From Micrococcales bacterium (GTDB lineage Bacteria; Actinomycetota; Actinomycetes; S36-B12; UBA5976), in assembly GCA_024640585.1 (NCBI GenBank), contig JAHEEQ010000004.1, positions 1 through 27,365 on the forward strand: 27,365 nucleotides of DNA, written 5' to 3'. Made by a program: the position numbers and the translations under genes. The notes beneath the pieces are model-generated. The model searched no databases and was not told where the DNA came from. It was given only the letters and a program-made list of their open reading frames with translations. Position 1 is the stretch's first letter. Every line of letters begins with the position of its first letter. Shown piece after piece: positions 1-7,334 of the stretch.

Positions 1-1
1 T

Positions 2-502
2 GAAGACCGCCTCGAGTTGTGTGCGAAGCTCGACAAGACGATGATGATGATTCAACGAATTGCTGTTCGCCCAGAAGTTCTTGAATTCTTAGACCCAGAG
101 ACATATTCAGGCCCTTCAATGGCTGAAGTAATGGCCTGCAGTTTCATCGCAGATTTTGATCCACATTCAGATTTGTCAGTAAAGGACATCGCTGCGGCTC
201 TCGGTTTGGACCATTCAACGGTCAGTAGGTTGGCAACTAATTTAGAGCGAGATGGCTTAATCACGAGAGCGCAAAGTTCTGACGATCGGCGCAAGACGAA
301 AATTGCATTAACCGACACTGGGCGAACTGTTGCAGAAAACGCTAACCAATTCAGAACTTGGATTTTGAACGAACTAATTCATGATTGGTCGCCAAAGGAA
401 ATCGTAGGGTTAACCAACTCGCTTGAAAGAATTCTTGAGGCTTCTTCCAACCGCTTACCAGAATTAATAAAGCAAGCGCATGAATCACTACATTCACCTT
501 GA
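2..502 (+). CDS. MarR-family transcriptional regulator, probably 5'-truncated by the window edge
   Basis: Winged helix-turn-helix DNA-binding protein, presumably a dimeric repressor. Numbering from a TTG at 17, the wHTH spans about residues 53-105: 'LSVKDIAAALGLDHSTVSRL' is the recognition-helix region and is followed by the beta-wing with the family signature 'DDRR' (89-92) and then 'ALTDTGR'. The flanking helices (residues 5-25 and 110-155) would form the dimer interface. The frame stays open from 17 back to base 2, and there is no ribosome-binding site in front of the TTG, so the true start probably lies upstream of the window. The ligand and target cannot be read from the sequence. A DUF805 gene follows 42 nt downstream. 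Family assignment is confident; the start is unknown. Confidence 0.85.
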   Translation, partial: EDRLELCAKLDKTMMMIQRIAVRPEVLEFLDPETYSGPSMAEVMACSFIADFDPHSDLSVKDIAAALGLDHSTVSRLATNLERDGLITRAQSSDDRRKTKIALTDTGRTVAENANQFRTWILNELIHDWSPKEIVGLTNSLERILEASSNRLPELIKQAHESLHSP

Positions 503-544
503 TATTTGGTTTTGAGTGTAAACTAATTAAAACAAGGGAGACTT

Positions 545-871
545 ATGAATTTTCAAACCGCAGTACAAATTTGTTTAACGAAGTATGTAGATTTCACGGG
601 TCGAGCTCGCCGATCCGAATACTGGTACTTCTTTTTATTCAATGTGCTTGTTTCATCTATTGCGTCGGTTATGGATGAAGCACTGCCAGGAGATATGTTG
701 GCAAACGTAACCACGCTTGTATTTCTCATGCCTTCGATTGGCGTAGCGGTACGAAGAATGCACGACATAGGAAAATCTGGCTGGTTCGTTTTGATTCCGA
801 TTTACAACATTGTGCTTCTTGCTACGGATTCAGATCCTGCACCTAATGCCTATGGCACACCAGTTAAGTAA
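545..871 (+). CDS. DUF805 family small membrane protein
   Basis: 108-residue integral membrane protein of the DUF805 (YhaH-like) family, whose function is unknown. Diagnostic family pieces are present: 'FTGRARRSEYWYFFLF' near residues 17-32, 'GVAVRRMHDIGKSGWF' near 61-80 with the conserved R-R-x-H-D-x-G-K-S-G-W core, and a short C-terminal tail ending in 'NAYGTPVK', as in family members. Three or so hydrophobic segments are visible. The ATG has a good ribosome-binding site (AGGGAG, 533-540). A possible -10 (TAAACT, 519-524) lies just upstream, suggesting it may have its own promoter. A strong intrinsic terminator follows 8 nt after the stop, so it appears monocistronic or the last gene after the MarR gene. 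Confidence 0.88.
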   Translation: MNFQTAVQICLTKYVDFTGRARRSEYWYFFLFNVLVSSIASVMDEALPGDMLANVTTLVFLMPSIGVAVRRMHDIGKSGWFVLIPIYNIVLLATDSDPAPNAYGTPVK

Positions 872-878
872 TTTATAC

Positions 879-914
879 AAAAACCCCCGGCACTAGCTGG
901 GGGTTTTTGTTTTA
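879..914 (+). terminator. Intrinsic terminator after the DUF805 gene
   Basis: AAAAACCCCC (879-888) pairs perfectly with GGGGGTTTTT (900-909 region), with an inner G/C extension around a short loop, followed by GTTTT. The A-run and T-run on either side make it potentially bidirectional. It lies directly after the DUF805 stop codon. Confidence 0.9.
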
Positions 915-976
915 TAAACACATGACACAGATAAATCCCTGACTTTGCCCTAACCATCTTTTGGTTTGGTTAGTCC

Positions 977-1378
977 ATGACTAAATCAACTCTTGAAAAC
1001 CAAAAGACTCTTTTTAAAAACAATGTAGAACGCGCAACAATCGCGTTCGGATTAATCGGCATCGCTGTGGTGCACATCATGGATCTTCCAGATAAGTGGG
1101 AAGAAGTTCGCTACCTAGGTGTTGCATATGTTGGCCTAATTATTGCCGCAACCGTTTTGGCCGAAAGAATGGTCAAAGTTGGATCGAGACTAGATGTGCT
1201 TGCAGCCTTTGGACTAGCAGTCTCTGTGATTCTCGGGTTTGTAATTAATCGCTCTGTTGGCATGCCACAGGCAATGGGCGACATCGGAAACTGGTGGGAA
1301 CCTCTTGGATTGGTCTCACTTTTCATTGAGGCTTTGGTCGCATACCAAACTGGTCGAATTTTGTTGGAAAAGAAATAA
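977..1378 (+). CDS. Unrecognised four-helix membrane protein
   Basis: 133-residue protein that I do not recognise. Four hydrophobic segments are visible, at about residues 21-36, 46-63, 73-90 and 106-125, with a basic N-terminal tail and a C-terminus ending in 'LLEKK', so it should be an inner-membrane protein with both ends probably cytoplasmic. No catalytic motif is evident. The ATG at 977 has no Shine-Dalgarno sequence, and an inverted repeat (CTAACCA, 950-956; TGGTTAG, 967-973) ends three bases before it, so the mRNA may be leaderless or the repeat may act in control. A GAAA-loop terminator follows 18 nt after the stop. That it is coding is supported by the open frame, the regular membrane pattern and the flanking terminators. 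Confidence 0.7.
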   Translation: MTKSTLENQKTLFKNNVERATIAFGLIGIAVVHIMDLPDKWEEVRYLGVAYVGLIIAATVLAERMVKVGSRLDVLAAFGLAVSVILGFVINRSVGMPQAMGDIGNWWEPLGLVSLFIEALVAYQTGRILLEKK

Positions 1379-1396
1379 CATTAGTTCTGTTCATGT

Positions 1397-1426
1397 GGGT
1401 TCCGCCGAAAGGCGGAACCCTTTATT
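1397..1426. terminator. Bidirectional terminator between convergent genes
   Basis: A perfect 10-bp stem, GGGTTCCGCC (1397-1406) with GGCGGAACCC (1411-1420), is closed by a GAAA tetraloop and followed by TTTATTTTTA. It sits between the stop of the plus-strand membrane protein gene (1378) and the stop of the minus-strand gene (1436), so it can serve both, though the T-tract favours the plus strand. Confidence 0.9.
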
Positions 1427-1435
1427 TTTATGCGT

Positions 1436-1861
1436 TTAGAAAACGTGAATTGGTTGGTCTGCCCAAGTTTTTGCTGCATCCACAACTTCTGCATCTGACA
1501 TCGCTTTGATGTTGAGAGAGAGTTTGCCAACAACTTTTTCAGCCAAGCGGTGATGCTTTTCGGTTAAATAGTCTGCAAAGATTTCCATTTCATTGGCTTT
1601 GCCAGTTCCATTGCCTACAAAAAGAATATGTTTTGCGTCGAGTAAATATTTGACGATCTCTTCGAAAAAGTGCCGATCAACTTTGTTTACATTGTGATTG
1701 TTGTCGCGGTGCGCTTGCTTGAAGTGATTTTGTTTTTCTGAATCTGGTTCCCGCAGAATTACATCTGGATGAGTTTGTGATGGTTCACGTACTGCCCAGA
1801 CTTTTGCAACATCATGGGTTACTTCAACTACTACTAGTCGGTCTGCATATTTGTTTGTCAT
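1436..1861 (-). CDS. Single-domain eRF1/baeRF-like protein ('translational machinery protein' type)
   Basis: About 141 residues from the ATG at 1861. It resembles the small bacterial proteins related to the third domain of archaeo-eukaryotic release factor eRF1 (the ribosomal L7Ae/L30e-like fold): an N-terminal strand 'RLVVVEVTHDVAKVWAV', a His/Asn-rich stretch, then 'HFFEEIVKYLLDAKHILFVG' followed by 'NGTGKANEM' and 'LSLNIKAMSDAEVVDAAKTW', matching the family pattern of a helix, an 'ILxxGxGxxK' turn and a terminal 'SDxExVxxA'. There is no GGQ-bearing domain, so it is not a functional release factor; a ribosome-associated or stress role is inference. The ATG has AAGGGGG in front. A TTG at 1921 with AGGTG upstream would add 20 residues and is the alternative start. 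It is divergent from the DUF554 gene. Confidence 0.72.
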   Translation of the reverse strand: MTNKYADRLVVVEVTHDVAKVWAVREPSQTHPDVILREPDSEKQNHFKQAHRDNNHNVNKVDRHFFEEIVKYLLDAKHILFVGNGTGKANEMEIFADYLTEKHHRLAEKVVGKLSLNIKAMSDAEVVDAAKTWADQPIHVF

Positions 1862-1967
1862 GGCGACCCCCTTGGTCATTTCAAAAATTACGCCTGATGG
1901 AAGAGAAATGTTTAGTGTCAAAAGTCACCTCTTCTAGTAAAGTGCAACACAAGACGAAAGTGACGTA

Positions 1968-2720
1968 ATGGATTCTTTGTTCCCAGGTATTGGCACAGTA
2001 ATTAATGTGTTTGCGATTATTGGCGGCGCAACCATTGGCGGATTTCTTGGCCATAGATTCAAAGAGCGCATGCGCGAGCTGGTGACTGACTCACTTGGGC
2101 TTGTCACTGTGGTTGTTGGTTTCATGTCCGCTTGGGTAGTTGGCTCGAAGGCCCTTTCAAATGAGGTTGGTGAAGGTTTTCCGTTGCTCGTTGTGCTCGG
2201 CGCACTTCTTTTGGGCGCGATAACAGGCACTCTGCTCAAAATCACCGAAAAGTTCGACTCTGTTGGAATTCTTCTCGAGAGGCGCTTTGGGGGTTCTGGC
2301 AATTCCACCCGATTCTTAGAAGGTTTCGTCTCTGCATCTCTCTTGTTTGTGGTTGGCCCGCTGGCGATCATGGGTGGGATTTCGGATGGCCTCGGCAGTG
2401 GAATCGATCAGCTTCTGCTCAAGAGCTCCCTCGACTTTTTCGCAGCAATGGCGTTTGCCGCTTCATTTGGATCGCTTGGGGTGGCCAGTTCGGCACTAAG
2501 CGTCGGGCTCTATCAGGGGTTTTTCACCCTTATTGGGGTTGGACTCGGATCAGCGATTAGTGGTGCTCAGATTGACGCACTTACGGCAACTGGAGGCATG
2601 TTGCTTATTGGAGTTGGCCTCAGGTTATTGAATATTAAACAAATTCGCGTTGCCGATTTGTTACCTGCATTGCTATTTGCACCTCTCCTAGTCCTAGTCA
2701 TGGGGACTTTGCACAACTAG
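1968..2720 (+). CDS. DUF554 family membrane protein
   Basis: 250-residue polytopic membrane protein of the DUF554 (YqgA/YdfK-like) family, proposed to be a transporter but without an established substrate. The N-terminus 'FPGIGTVINVFAIIGGATIG' followed by 'LGHRFKERMRELVTDSLGLV' is the family signature. Later pieces 'LLERRFG', 'FLEGFVSASLLFVVGPLAIM' and 'DGLGSGIDQLLLKSSLDFFA' also match, with about six or seven hydrophobic helices in total. The length is normal for the family. The spacing to the divergent gene on the minus strand (46-106 nt, depending on its start) leaves room for divergent promoters. The transporter operon starts 36 nt after its stop, so co-transcription is possible. Confidence 0.88.
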   Translation: MDSLFPGIGTVINVFAIIGGATIGGFLGHRFKERMRELVTDSLGLVTVVVGFMSAWVVGSKALSNEVGEGFPLLVVLGALLLGAITGTLLKITEKFDSVGILLERRFGGSGNSTRFLEGFVSASLLFVVGPLAIMGGISDGLGSGIDQLLLKSSLDFFAAMAFAASFGSLGVASSALSVGLYQGFFTLIGVGLGSAISGAQIDALTATGGMLLIGVGLRLLNIKQIRVADLLPALLFAPLLVLVMGTLHN

Positions 2721-2756
2721 GCTTCGCCGCACCTAAAGCGGCATGGAGGCTGACTA

Positions 2757-4034
2757 GTGAGTCGAGTAATCGGCAAAGTCCTAACTGCGCTGCTGTTAAC
2801 CCTCATGGTTTCACCGCTTTCAGCGGCACATGCGGATGAGACAGCCGTGATCAGTGGACAAATTGTCGACTTAAAAGGAAAACCGATCGCTGGTGTTGAA
2901 CTCACCATCGCTGGTCCGAATTCCCAAGAAACTGTAATTACAACTGTTCAAACCGATACCGCAGGTAATTGGTCATACACACCGACAGTTGCCGGGCAAT
3001 ACTTCATCACAATTAATCCAGACACGCTTCCAAGCGGTGTTGGCTTAACCGAACCAGATAAGACAACAAAGTCTGTTGTTTTGTTTGCGCTCACGAAAAG
3101 TCCACCGCCTGTTCAATTTTTAACTGGCCCTGGACCGATCAAAGCATCAACACTCGAAACAGCTGCACAGCTAGCTGTTGATGGATTCATCCTTTCCATC
3201 ATGATTGCTCTTGCAGCTCTTGGTTTGAGTTTGATATTCGGAACAACCGGATTAACAAACTTTGCCCACGGTGAAATCATCACGATGGGTGGCCTTGGCG
3301 CATACATGTTCAACAAGTGGTTTGGAATTCACATAATTCCTGCTGCAATCCTTGCAATCGTAATGACGATGGCCCTGTCAGGTTGGGCGCAAGATCGATT
3401 TATATGGAAACCACTTCGCAAGCGCGGCACGGGTTTGATTGCAATGCTTGTTGTCTCTATTGGCCTTGGCATTTTTGTTCGCTACACATACCTCTATGTT
3501 TTCGGTGGCGACAAAGAGCAATACGCGCAGTACGCAGGACAGCCAGGCTGGCAGTTCGGATCTCTTAGTGTGACTCCGAAAGCGACAATCACTGTTGTAA
3601 TTGGCATTGTTTTGCTTGTTGGCGCAATCGCATGGTTGTTGAAATCAACCATGGGCAAAGCGTCTCGAGCGGTCGCAGACAATCCAGCACTTGCTTCTGC
3701 AAGTGGTATCAATGTCGAAAAAGTAATTCAGAGTGTTTGGATTTTAGGTTCTTTCCTTGCAGGTTATGCGGGTGTGATGATGGGTCTGAATCAAGGTGTG
3801 CAATTCATCATGGGTTCAGACATATTGTTGCTGATCTTCGCAGCCGTGACACTTGGTGGTCTCGGAACTGCGTATGGCGCAATCGTCGGCAGCTTTGTCG
3901 TCGGCATGTTCATTCAGCTTTCAACACTCGTAGTTCCAACCGAATTGAAATTCGTTGGCGCGTTATTTGTTCTGATTTTGGTGCTTTTGGTTCGCCCACA
4001 AGGCATTATGGGACGTAGAGAGCGGATTGGTTAA
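2757..4034 (+). CDS. livH: Branched-chain amino acid-type ABC transporter permease (LivH) with exported N-terminal beta-sandwich domain
   Basis: Inner-membrane permease subunit of a HAAT-type uptake system for branched-chain amino acids or related amides and urea. Residues 1-27 are a signal peptide ending in 'AHA' before Asp-Glu. Residues about 31-110 form a carboxypeptidase-regulatory-like beta-sandwich ('VISGQIVDLKGKPIAGVELT', then 'TDTAGNWSY', 'AGQYFITI'). A Pro-rich linker follows, and from about residue 140 comes a complete LivH core with 'GLTNFAHGEIITMGG', 'AVADNPALASASGI' and the terminal 'LVRPQGIMG'. Ordinary LivH is about 290-310 residues, so this protein (425) is a fusion in one uninterrupted frame. 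The GTG start has GGAGG upstream. The livM stop-start spacing is 2 nt. A small hairpin (GCCGC/GCGGC, 2726-2742) lies just before the ribosome-binding site. Substrate class is inferred from family only. Confidence 0.9.
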   Translation: MSRVIGKVLTALLLTLMVSPLSAAHADETAVISGQIVDLKGKPIAGVELTIAGPNSQETVITTVQTDTAGNWSYTPTVAGQYFITINPDTLPSGVGLTEPDKTTKSVVLFALTKSPPPVQFLTGPGPIKASTLETAAQLAVDGFILSIMIALAALGLSLIFGTTGLTNFAHGEIITMGGLGAYMFNKWFGIHIIPAAILAIVMTMALSGWAQDRFIWKPLRKRGTGLIAMLVVSIGLGIFVRYTYLYVFGGDKEQYAQYAGQPGWQFGSLSVTPKATITVVIGIVLLVGAIAWLLKSTMGKASRAVADNPALASASGINVEKVIQSVWILGSFLAGYAGVMMGLNQGVQFIMGSDILLLIFAAVTLGGLGTAYGAIVGSFVVGMFIQLSTLVVPTELKFVGALFVLILVLLVRPQGIMGRRERIG

Positions 4035-4036
4035 TC

Positions 4037-5032
4037 ATGGATTTTCAGTTCATTATTCAGCAGTCGCTCAGTAGCGCGATTGGCGTCAACGCAATCATCT
4101 TTGCGCTGGCTGCGATTGGTCTAAACATTCACTTCGGGTACACCGGGCTTTTAAACTTCGGTCAAGCTGGTTTTATGGCTGTTGGTGCATACACAGTTGG
4201 CGTGCTAGTTGTTTCGTTCAACGTTTCAATTTGGATTGCTTTCATTGCTGGAATTGTGGTCTCAGTTTTGCTAGCGCTTTTGCTTGGTATCCCAACATTA
4301 CGTTTACGTGCGGACTATTTGGCGATTGTGACAATTGCAACCGCAGAAATTATTCGCCAGATTGCTCGCTCCGTTACTTTCAAAGATGTACTTGGCGGAT
4401 CTGACGGCATCACCGGAAAATTTGGTGCAGACTTCTTCGCACTTAATCCATTTCCAAACGGTCTTGAGACTCCATTTCTTCGCTACACACCGCAAGACCT
4501 TTGGGTTGTACTTGTGGGATGGGTACTTGTTGCCATCTTCTCGTTCTTCACATACATGCTGATGCGCTCACCATGGGGACGCGTAATCAAGGCAATTCGC
4601 GAAGATGAAGATGCAGTTCGTTCACTTGGAAAGAGCGTCTACTTCTACAAAATGGAATCTCTAATCCTCGGCGGTATCGCTGGAACTTTCGGTGGTTTCG
4701 TTTTCGCGATTTCACGTCAAAGTGTTCAGCCTGACAACTACTCAACAGCACTTACTTTCTTCGCGTATGCAGTAGTAATTCTTGGTGGAGCTGCTCGAGT
4801 TATGGGACCTGTAATTGGTTCAATCATTTTCTGGTTCTTACTGGTTGTAGTCGATCAAGTTTTACGTCAAGCTGTTAGTGCGGATTTGATTCCTGATTGG
4901 TTGATGAATTCAAACCAAGTTGGTCAGGTGCGTTTCATGCTGGTTGGTTTGAGTTTGATGCTCTTAATGATTTTCCGACCGCAAGGAATTTTTGGCGACA
5001 AGAAGGAGTTGGCTCTAGATGCACGCGCATAA
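4037..5032 (+). CDS. livM: Branched-chain amino acid-type ABC transporter permease (LivM)
   Basis: 331-residue second permease of the liv-type transporter, forming a heterodimeric membrane channel with LivH. Family hallmarks are 'ALAAIGLNIHFGYTGLLNFG' near residue 25, 'RLRADYLAIVTIATAEIIR' (about 90-108), the cytoplasmic EAA-like loop 'GRVIKAIREDEDAVRSLGKS' (about 180-200) that contacts the ATPases, and the closing 'MIFRPQGIFG'. About eight to nine hydrophobic segments are visible. The gene begins 2 nt after livH and its last 14 nt overlap the start of livG, indicating tight translational coupling. The length is usual for LivM. Substrate specificity cannot be assigned. Confidence 0.93.
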   Translation: MDFQFIIQQSLSSAIGVNAIIFALAAIGLNIHFGYTGLLNFGQAGFMAVGAYTVGVLVVSFNVSIWIAFIAGIVVSVLLALLLGIPTLRLRADYLAIVTIATAEIIRQIARSVTFKDVLGGSDGITGKFGADFFALNPFPNGLETPFLRYTPQDLWVVLVGWVLVAIFSFFTYMLMRSPWGRVIKAIREDEDAVRSLGKSVYFYKMESLILGGIAGTFGGFVFAISRQSVQPDNYSTALTFFAYAVVILGGAARVMGPVIGSIIFWFLLVVVDQVLRQAVSADLIPDWLMNSNQVGQVRFMLVGLSLMLLMIFRPQGIFGDKKELALDARA

Positions 5033-5897
5033 CGAAACTGCTGTAACTCCACGCAAAGATGCAGCCACACAAGCACTTGCAAATGTTGAGTGTCATCCTG
5101 GGTCAAAGAAACCAGACCCAATCGTGGTGGCAGACAACATTGTTCGTCAGTTTGGCGGTTTGACTGCTGTTGATGTTGATCACGTTGAAATTCAACGAGG
5201 TGCAATCACTGCGCTGATTGGACCTAACGGTGCTGGAAAAACAACTTTCTTCAACTTGCTAACCGGCTTCGACCAACCAAACTCAGGTGACTGGTCATTG
5301 AACGGTAAGTCTTTGAAGGGAATGCCGCCACACAAAGTTTCTCGTATGGGAATGGTGCGCACTTTCCAATTGACCAAGGCGCTTTTCCGTCTTTCTGTTC
5401 TAGACAACATGCGTCTTGGTGCTCGCGACCAAATTGGTGAAGGCATCTTCAGATCCCTCATTCCATTTCTTTGGAAAAAGGAAGAAGAAGAAATCACAGC
5501 CCGCGCGCGCGAGCTCCTCACTCGATTTAAATTAATCGAAAAGCAAGACGATTTTTCTGCTGCACTTTCTGGTGGCCAACGCAAACTGCTCGAAATGGCT
5601 CGCGCATTGATGACCAATCCTGAACTTGTGATGCTCGACGAGCCAATGGCAGGTGTGAACCCAGCACTGACCCAATCGTTGCTAGGTCACATCAAAGATT
5701 TGCGCGAACAAGGCATGACAGTGCTTTTCGTTGAACACGACATGGACATGGTTCGTGACATCTCTGACTGGGTAATCGTTATGGCCCAGGGCAAGATTGT
5801 GGCCGAAGGCCCACCAGATGTTGTGATGAGCGATCAAGCAGTTATTGACGCATACCTCGGTGCACACCACGATGTTTCTTTGGATAAGGGAGAGTAA
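5019..5897 (+). CDS. livG: Branched-chain amino acid-type ABC transporter ATP-binding protein (LivG)
   Basis: 292-residue cytoplasmic ATPase of the transporter. Walker A is 'GPNGAGKTT' at residues 68-76, the ABC signature 'LSGGQ' at 183-187 and Walker B 'VMLDEP' at 204-209, followed by a D-loop and the switch His in 'LFVEHDMD'. The LivG-type insert between Walker A and signature ('GMVRTFQLTKALFRLSVLDN') is present. The first ~34 residues precede the usual start of the ABC domain and look disordered and polar. They overlap livM by 14 nt, and the ATG at 5019 has AGAAGGAG (5001-5008) upstream. Together with LivF it should power import; the two ATPase genes are 2 nt apart. Confidence 0.93.
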   Translation: MHAHNETAVTPRKDAATQALANVECHPGSKKPDPIVVADNIVRQFGGLTAVDVDHVEIQRGAITALIGPNGAGKTTFFNLLTGFDQPNSGDWSLNGKSLKGMPPHKVSRMGMVRTFQLTKALFRLSVLDNMRLGARDQIGEGIFRSLIPFLWKKEEEEITARARELLTRFKLIEKQDDFSAALSGGQRKLLEMARALMTNPELVMLDEPMAGVNPALTQSLLGHIKDLREQGMTVLFVEHDMDMVRDISDWVIVMAQGKIVAEGPPDVVMSDQAVIDAYLGAHHDVSLDKGE

Positions 5898-5899
5898 GA

Positions 5900-6649
5900 A
5901 TGACAAATCATTCTGAAGCTGCAGCGAACGCACTTTTGCGAGCGGACAATCTTGTTGCTGGTTACTTCACTGGTGTGAACATTCTCAACGGTTGCGACTT
6001 GTATGCAAACCGTGGCGAACTCGTGGGAATCATTGGACCAAACGGCGCCGGAAAATCCACTTTGCTTAAAGCCATGTTCGGTCTTGTAAAAGTTTGGAGT
6101 GGTTCAGTAACGCTCGCAGGCGAGGAAGTGGTGGGCTTACGCGCAGACCAATTGGTTCGTCGCGGAATTGGATTCGTTCCACAAAACAACAATGTATTTC
6201 CATCCCTAACTATTTTGGAAAACCTAGAAATGGGCGCAATCCAAAATCATGCAGGTTTCAAAGAACGTTTTGATTTCGTAACAACACTTTTCCCAACCCT
6301 AGGTGAACGCCGCCACCAACGTGCTGGCTCACTTTCGGGCGGCGAACGTCAGATGGTTGCAATGAGCCGTGCGCTAATGATGAATCCAGAAGTTTTACTT
6401 TTGGATGAACCAAGCGCTGGTCTTTCTCCTGCACTTCAAGACGAGGTTTTCGTAAATGTCCGCAACATCAATAAGGCTGGCGTAACGGTCATCATGGTTG
6501 AGCAAAACGCTCGCCGCTGTTTGCAAATTGTTGATCGTGGCTACGTGCTAGACCAAGGCAAGAACGCCTACACAGGCACAGGCCGCGAGCTTGCAAATGA
6601 TCCACACGTGATTGAGCTTTACCTCGGAACTCTCGCCAAAGTTAAATAA
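5900..6649 (+). CDS. livF: Branched-chain amino acid-type ABC transporter ATP-binding protein (LivF)
   Basis: 249-residue second ATPase of the transporter. Walker A 'GPNGAGKS' is at residues 46-53, a Q-loop is in 'GFVPQNNNVFPSLTILENL' (91-109), the signature 'LSGGE' at 145-149, and Walker B 'LLLDEPSAGLSP' from 167. The sequence 'MVEQNARRCLQIVDRGYVLD' is typical of LivF, which replaces the usual switch His context with E-Q-N. The length is close to the family norm of about 235. It is the last gene of the four-gene operon. The ATG has GGGAGAGTAAGA upstream. No clear terminator separates it from the YqaJ-like gene that begins about 18 nt later, so read-through into that gene is possible. Confidence 0.93.
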   Translation: MTNHSEAAANALLRADNLVAGYFTGVNILNGCDLYANRGELVGIIGPNGAGKSTLLKAMFGLVKVWSGSVTLAGEEVVGLRADQLVRRGIGFVPQNNNVFPSLTILENLEMGAIQNHAGFKERFDFVTTLFPTLGERRHQRAGSLSGGERQMVAMSRALMMNPEVLLLDEPSAGLSPALQDEVFVNVRNINKAGVTVIMVEQNARRCLQIVDRGYVLDQGKNAYTGTGRELANDPHVIELYLGTLAKVK

Positions 6650-6667
6650 AAAACCGGTCGTTTGAGA

Positions 6668-7282
6668 ATGTCTTTCTATTTATTGAAGGATATGGAACAA
6701 GGGTCAGAAACTTGGCGTAATTGGCGACGGAAAGTAATTGGAGCGTCTGAAGCGCCCACAATTATGAATCAAAATCCTTGGCAAAGTGCGACTAGATTGA
6801 TGAATGAGAAACTTGGTAGGACCAGAGAGTTTCAGGGAAATGCAGCAACTAGAGAAGGCCAAGCGTTAGAAGTATTTGCACGGCGAGATTTGCAGAAGAA
6901 ATTTGATCTGAAAATAGACCCAGTAGTTGCCCAAGATTCAGAGATCCCGTACCTTGCTGCAAGTCTTGATGGAATCGATTCGTCTCACTCAATGATTTTT
7001 GAAATTAAGTCAGGCAAAAAAGCTTATGAATATGCTCAGGCGAAAGGGGAGGTGCCTGGTTATTACTTTGCGCAACTCCAACACCAAATGATGGTTACGA
7101 ATATGACTTCCGTTATTTACGCAGCTTATAGGCCAGACCAACCCCTGATTGTTTTTGAGATAAAACGAAACAGGTCTTTCATTTCAGAAATGAGAAACAA
7201 AGAAGCATTATTTATGCGAAGTTTGTTGAAGCACGGGCATGTTTTTCAGGAAGATTTTGTAGGGAAACTAATTAACAAATAA
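6668..7282 (+). CDS. YqaJ / lambda-exonuclease-like PD-(D/E)XK nuclease
   Basis: 204-residue protein from the ATG at 6668 (a TTG lies 6 nt upstream). It matches the YqaJ viral recombinase family, relatives of lambda exonuclease: N-terminal 'WRNWRRKVIGASEAPTI', then, numbering from the ATG, conserved Glu 68 in 'EGQALE', Asp 102 in 'AASLDGID', the E-x-K pair at 112 and 114 in 'FEIKSGKK', and 'QLQHQM' from 136. These are the metal-binding and catalytic positions expected for a 5'-to-3' exonuclease that pairs with an annealing protein. No annealing protein (RecT/Bet/Erf) gene is nearby. It sits between livF and the convergent binding-protein gene. It uses AGA and AGG arginine codons several times, which the liv genes rarely do, hinting at a different history. 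Ribosome-binding site is weak. Enzyme activity is inferred from family. Confidence 0.85.
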   Translation: MSFYLLKDMEQGSETWRNWRRKVIGASEAPTIMNQNPWQSATRLMNEKLGRTREFQGNAATREGQALEVFARRDLQKKFDLKIDPVVAQDSEIPYLAASLDGIDSSHSMIFEIKSGKKAYEYAQAKGEVPGYYFAQLQHQMMVTNMTSVIYAAYRPDQPLIVFEIKRNRSFISEMRNKEALFMRSLLKHGHVFQEDFVGKLINK

Positions 7283-7293
7283 ACCACATAAGA

Positions 7294-7326
7294 AGAAGGC
7301 CCGGTCATTAGACCGGACCTTCTCTA
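7294..7326. terminator. Shared terminator between YqaJ-like gene and livK
   Basis: AGAAGG-C-CCGGTC (7294-7306) pairs with GACCGGACCTTCT (7311-7323), 12 of 13 pairs with one C-A mismatch, around an ATTA loop. The tail is T-rich on both strands. It lies between two convergent stops (7282 and 7335) and can serve both genes. Confidence 0.85.
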
Positions 7327-7334
7327 TTGCTCGA

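Noticed and set aside
2757..3180. LivH fusion as a frameshift or assembly artefact joining two genes
   Set aside because: The frame is continuous, with a good start site, signal peptide, plausible linker and uninterrupted permease core.
6662..7282. Prophage or integrated element around the YqaJ-like gene
   Set aside because: A single gene flanked directly by transporter genes; no integrase, att-like repeats or other phage genes are visible.
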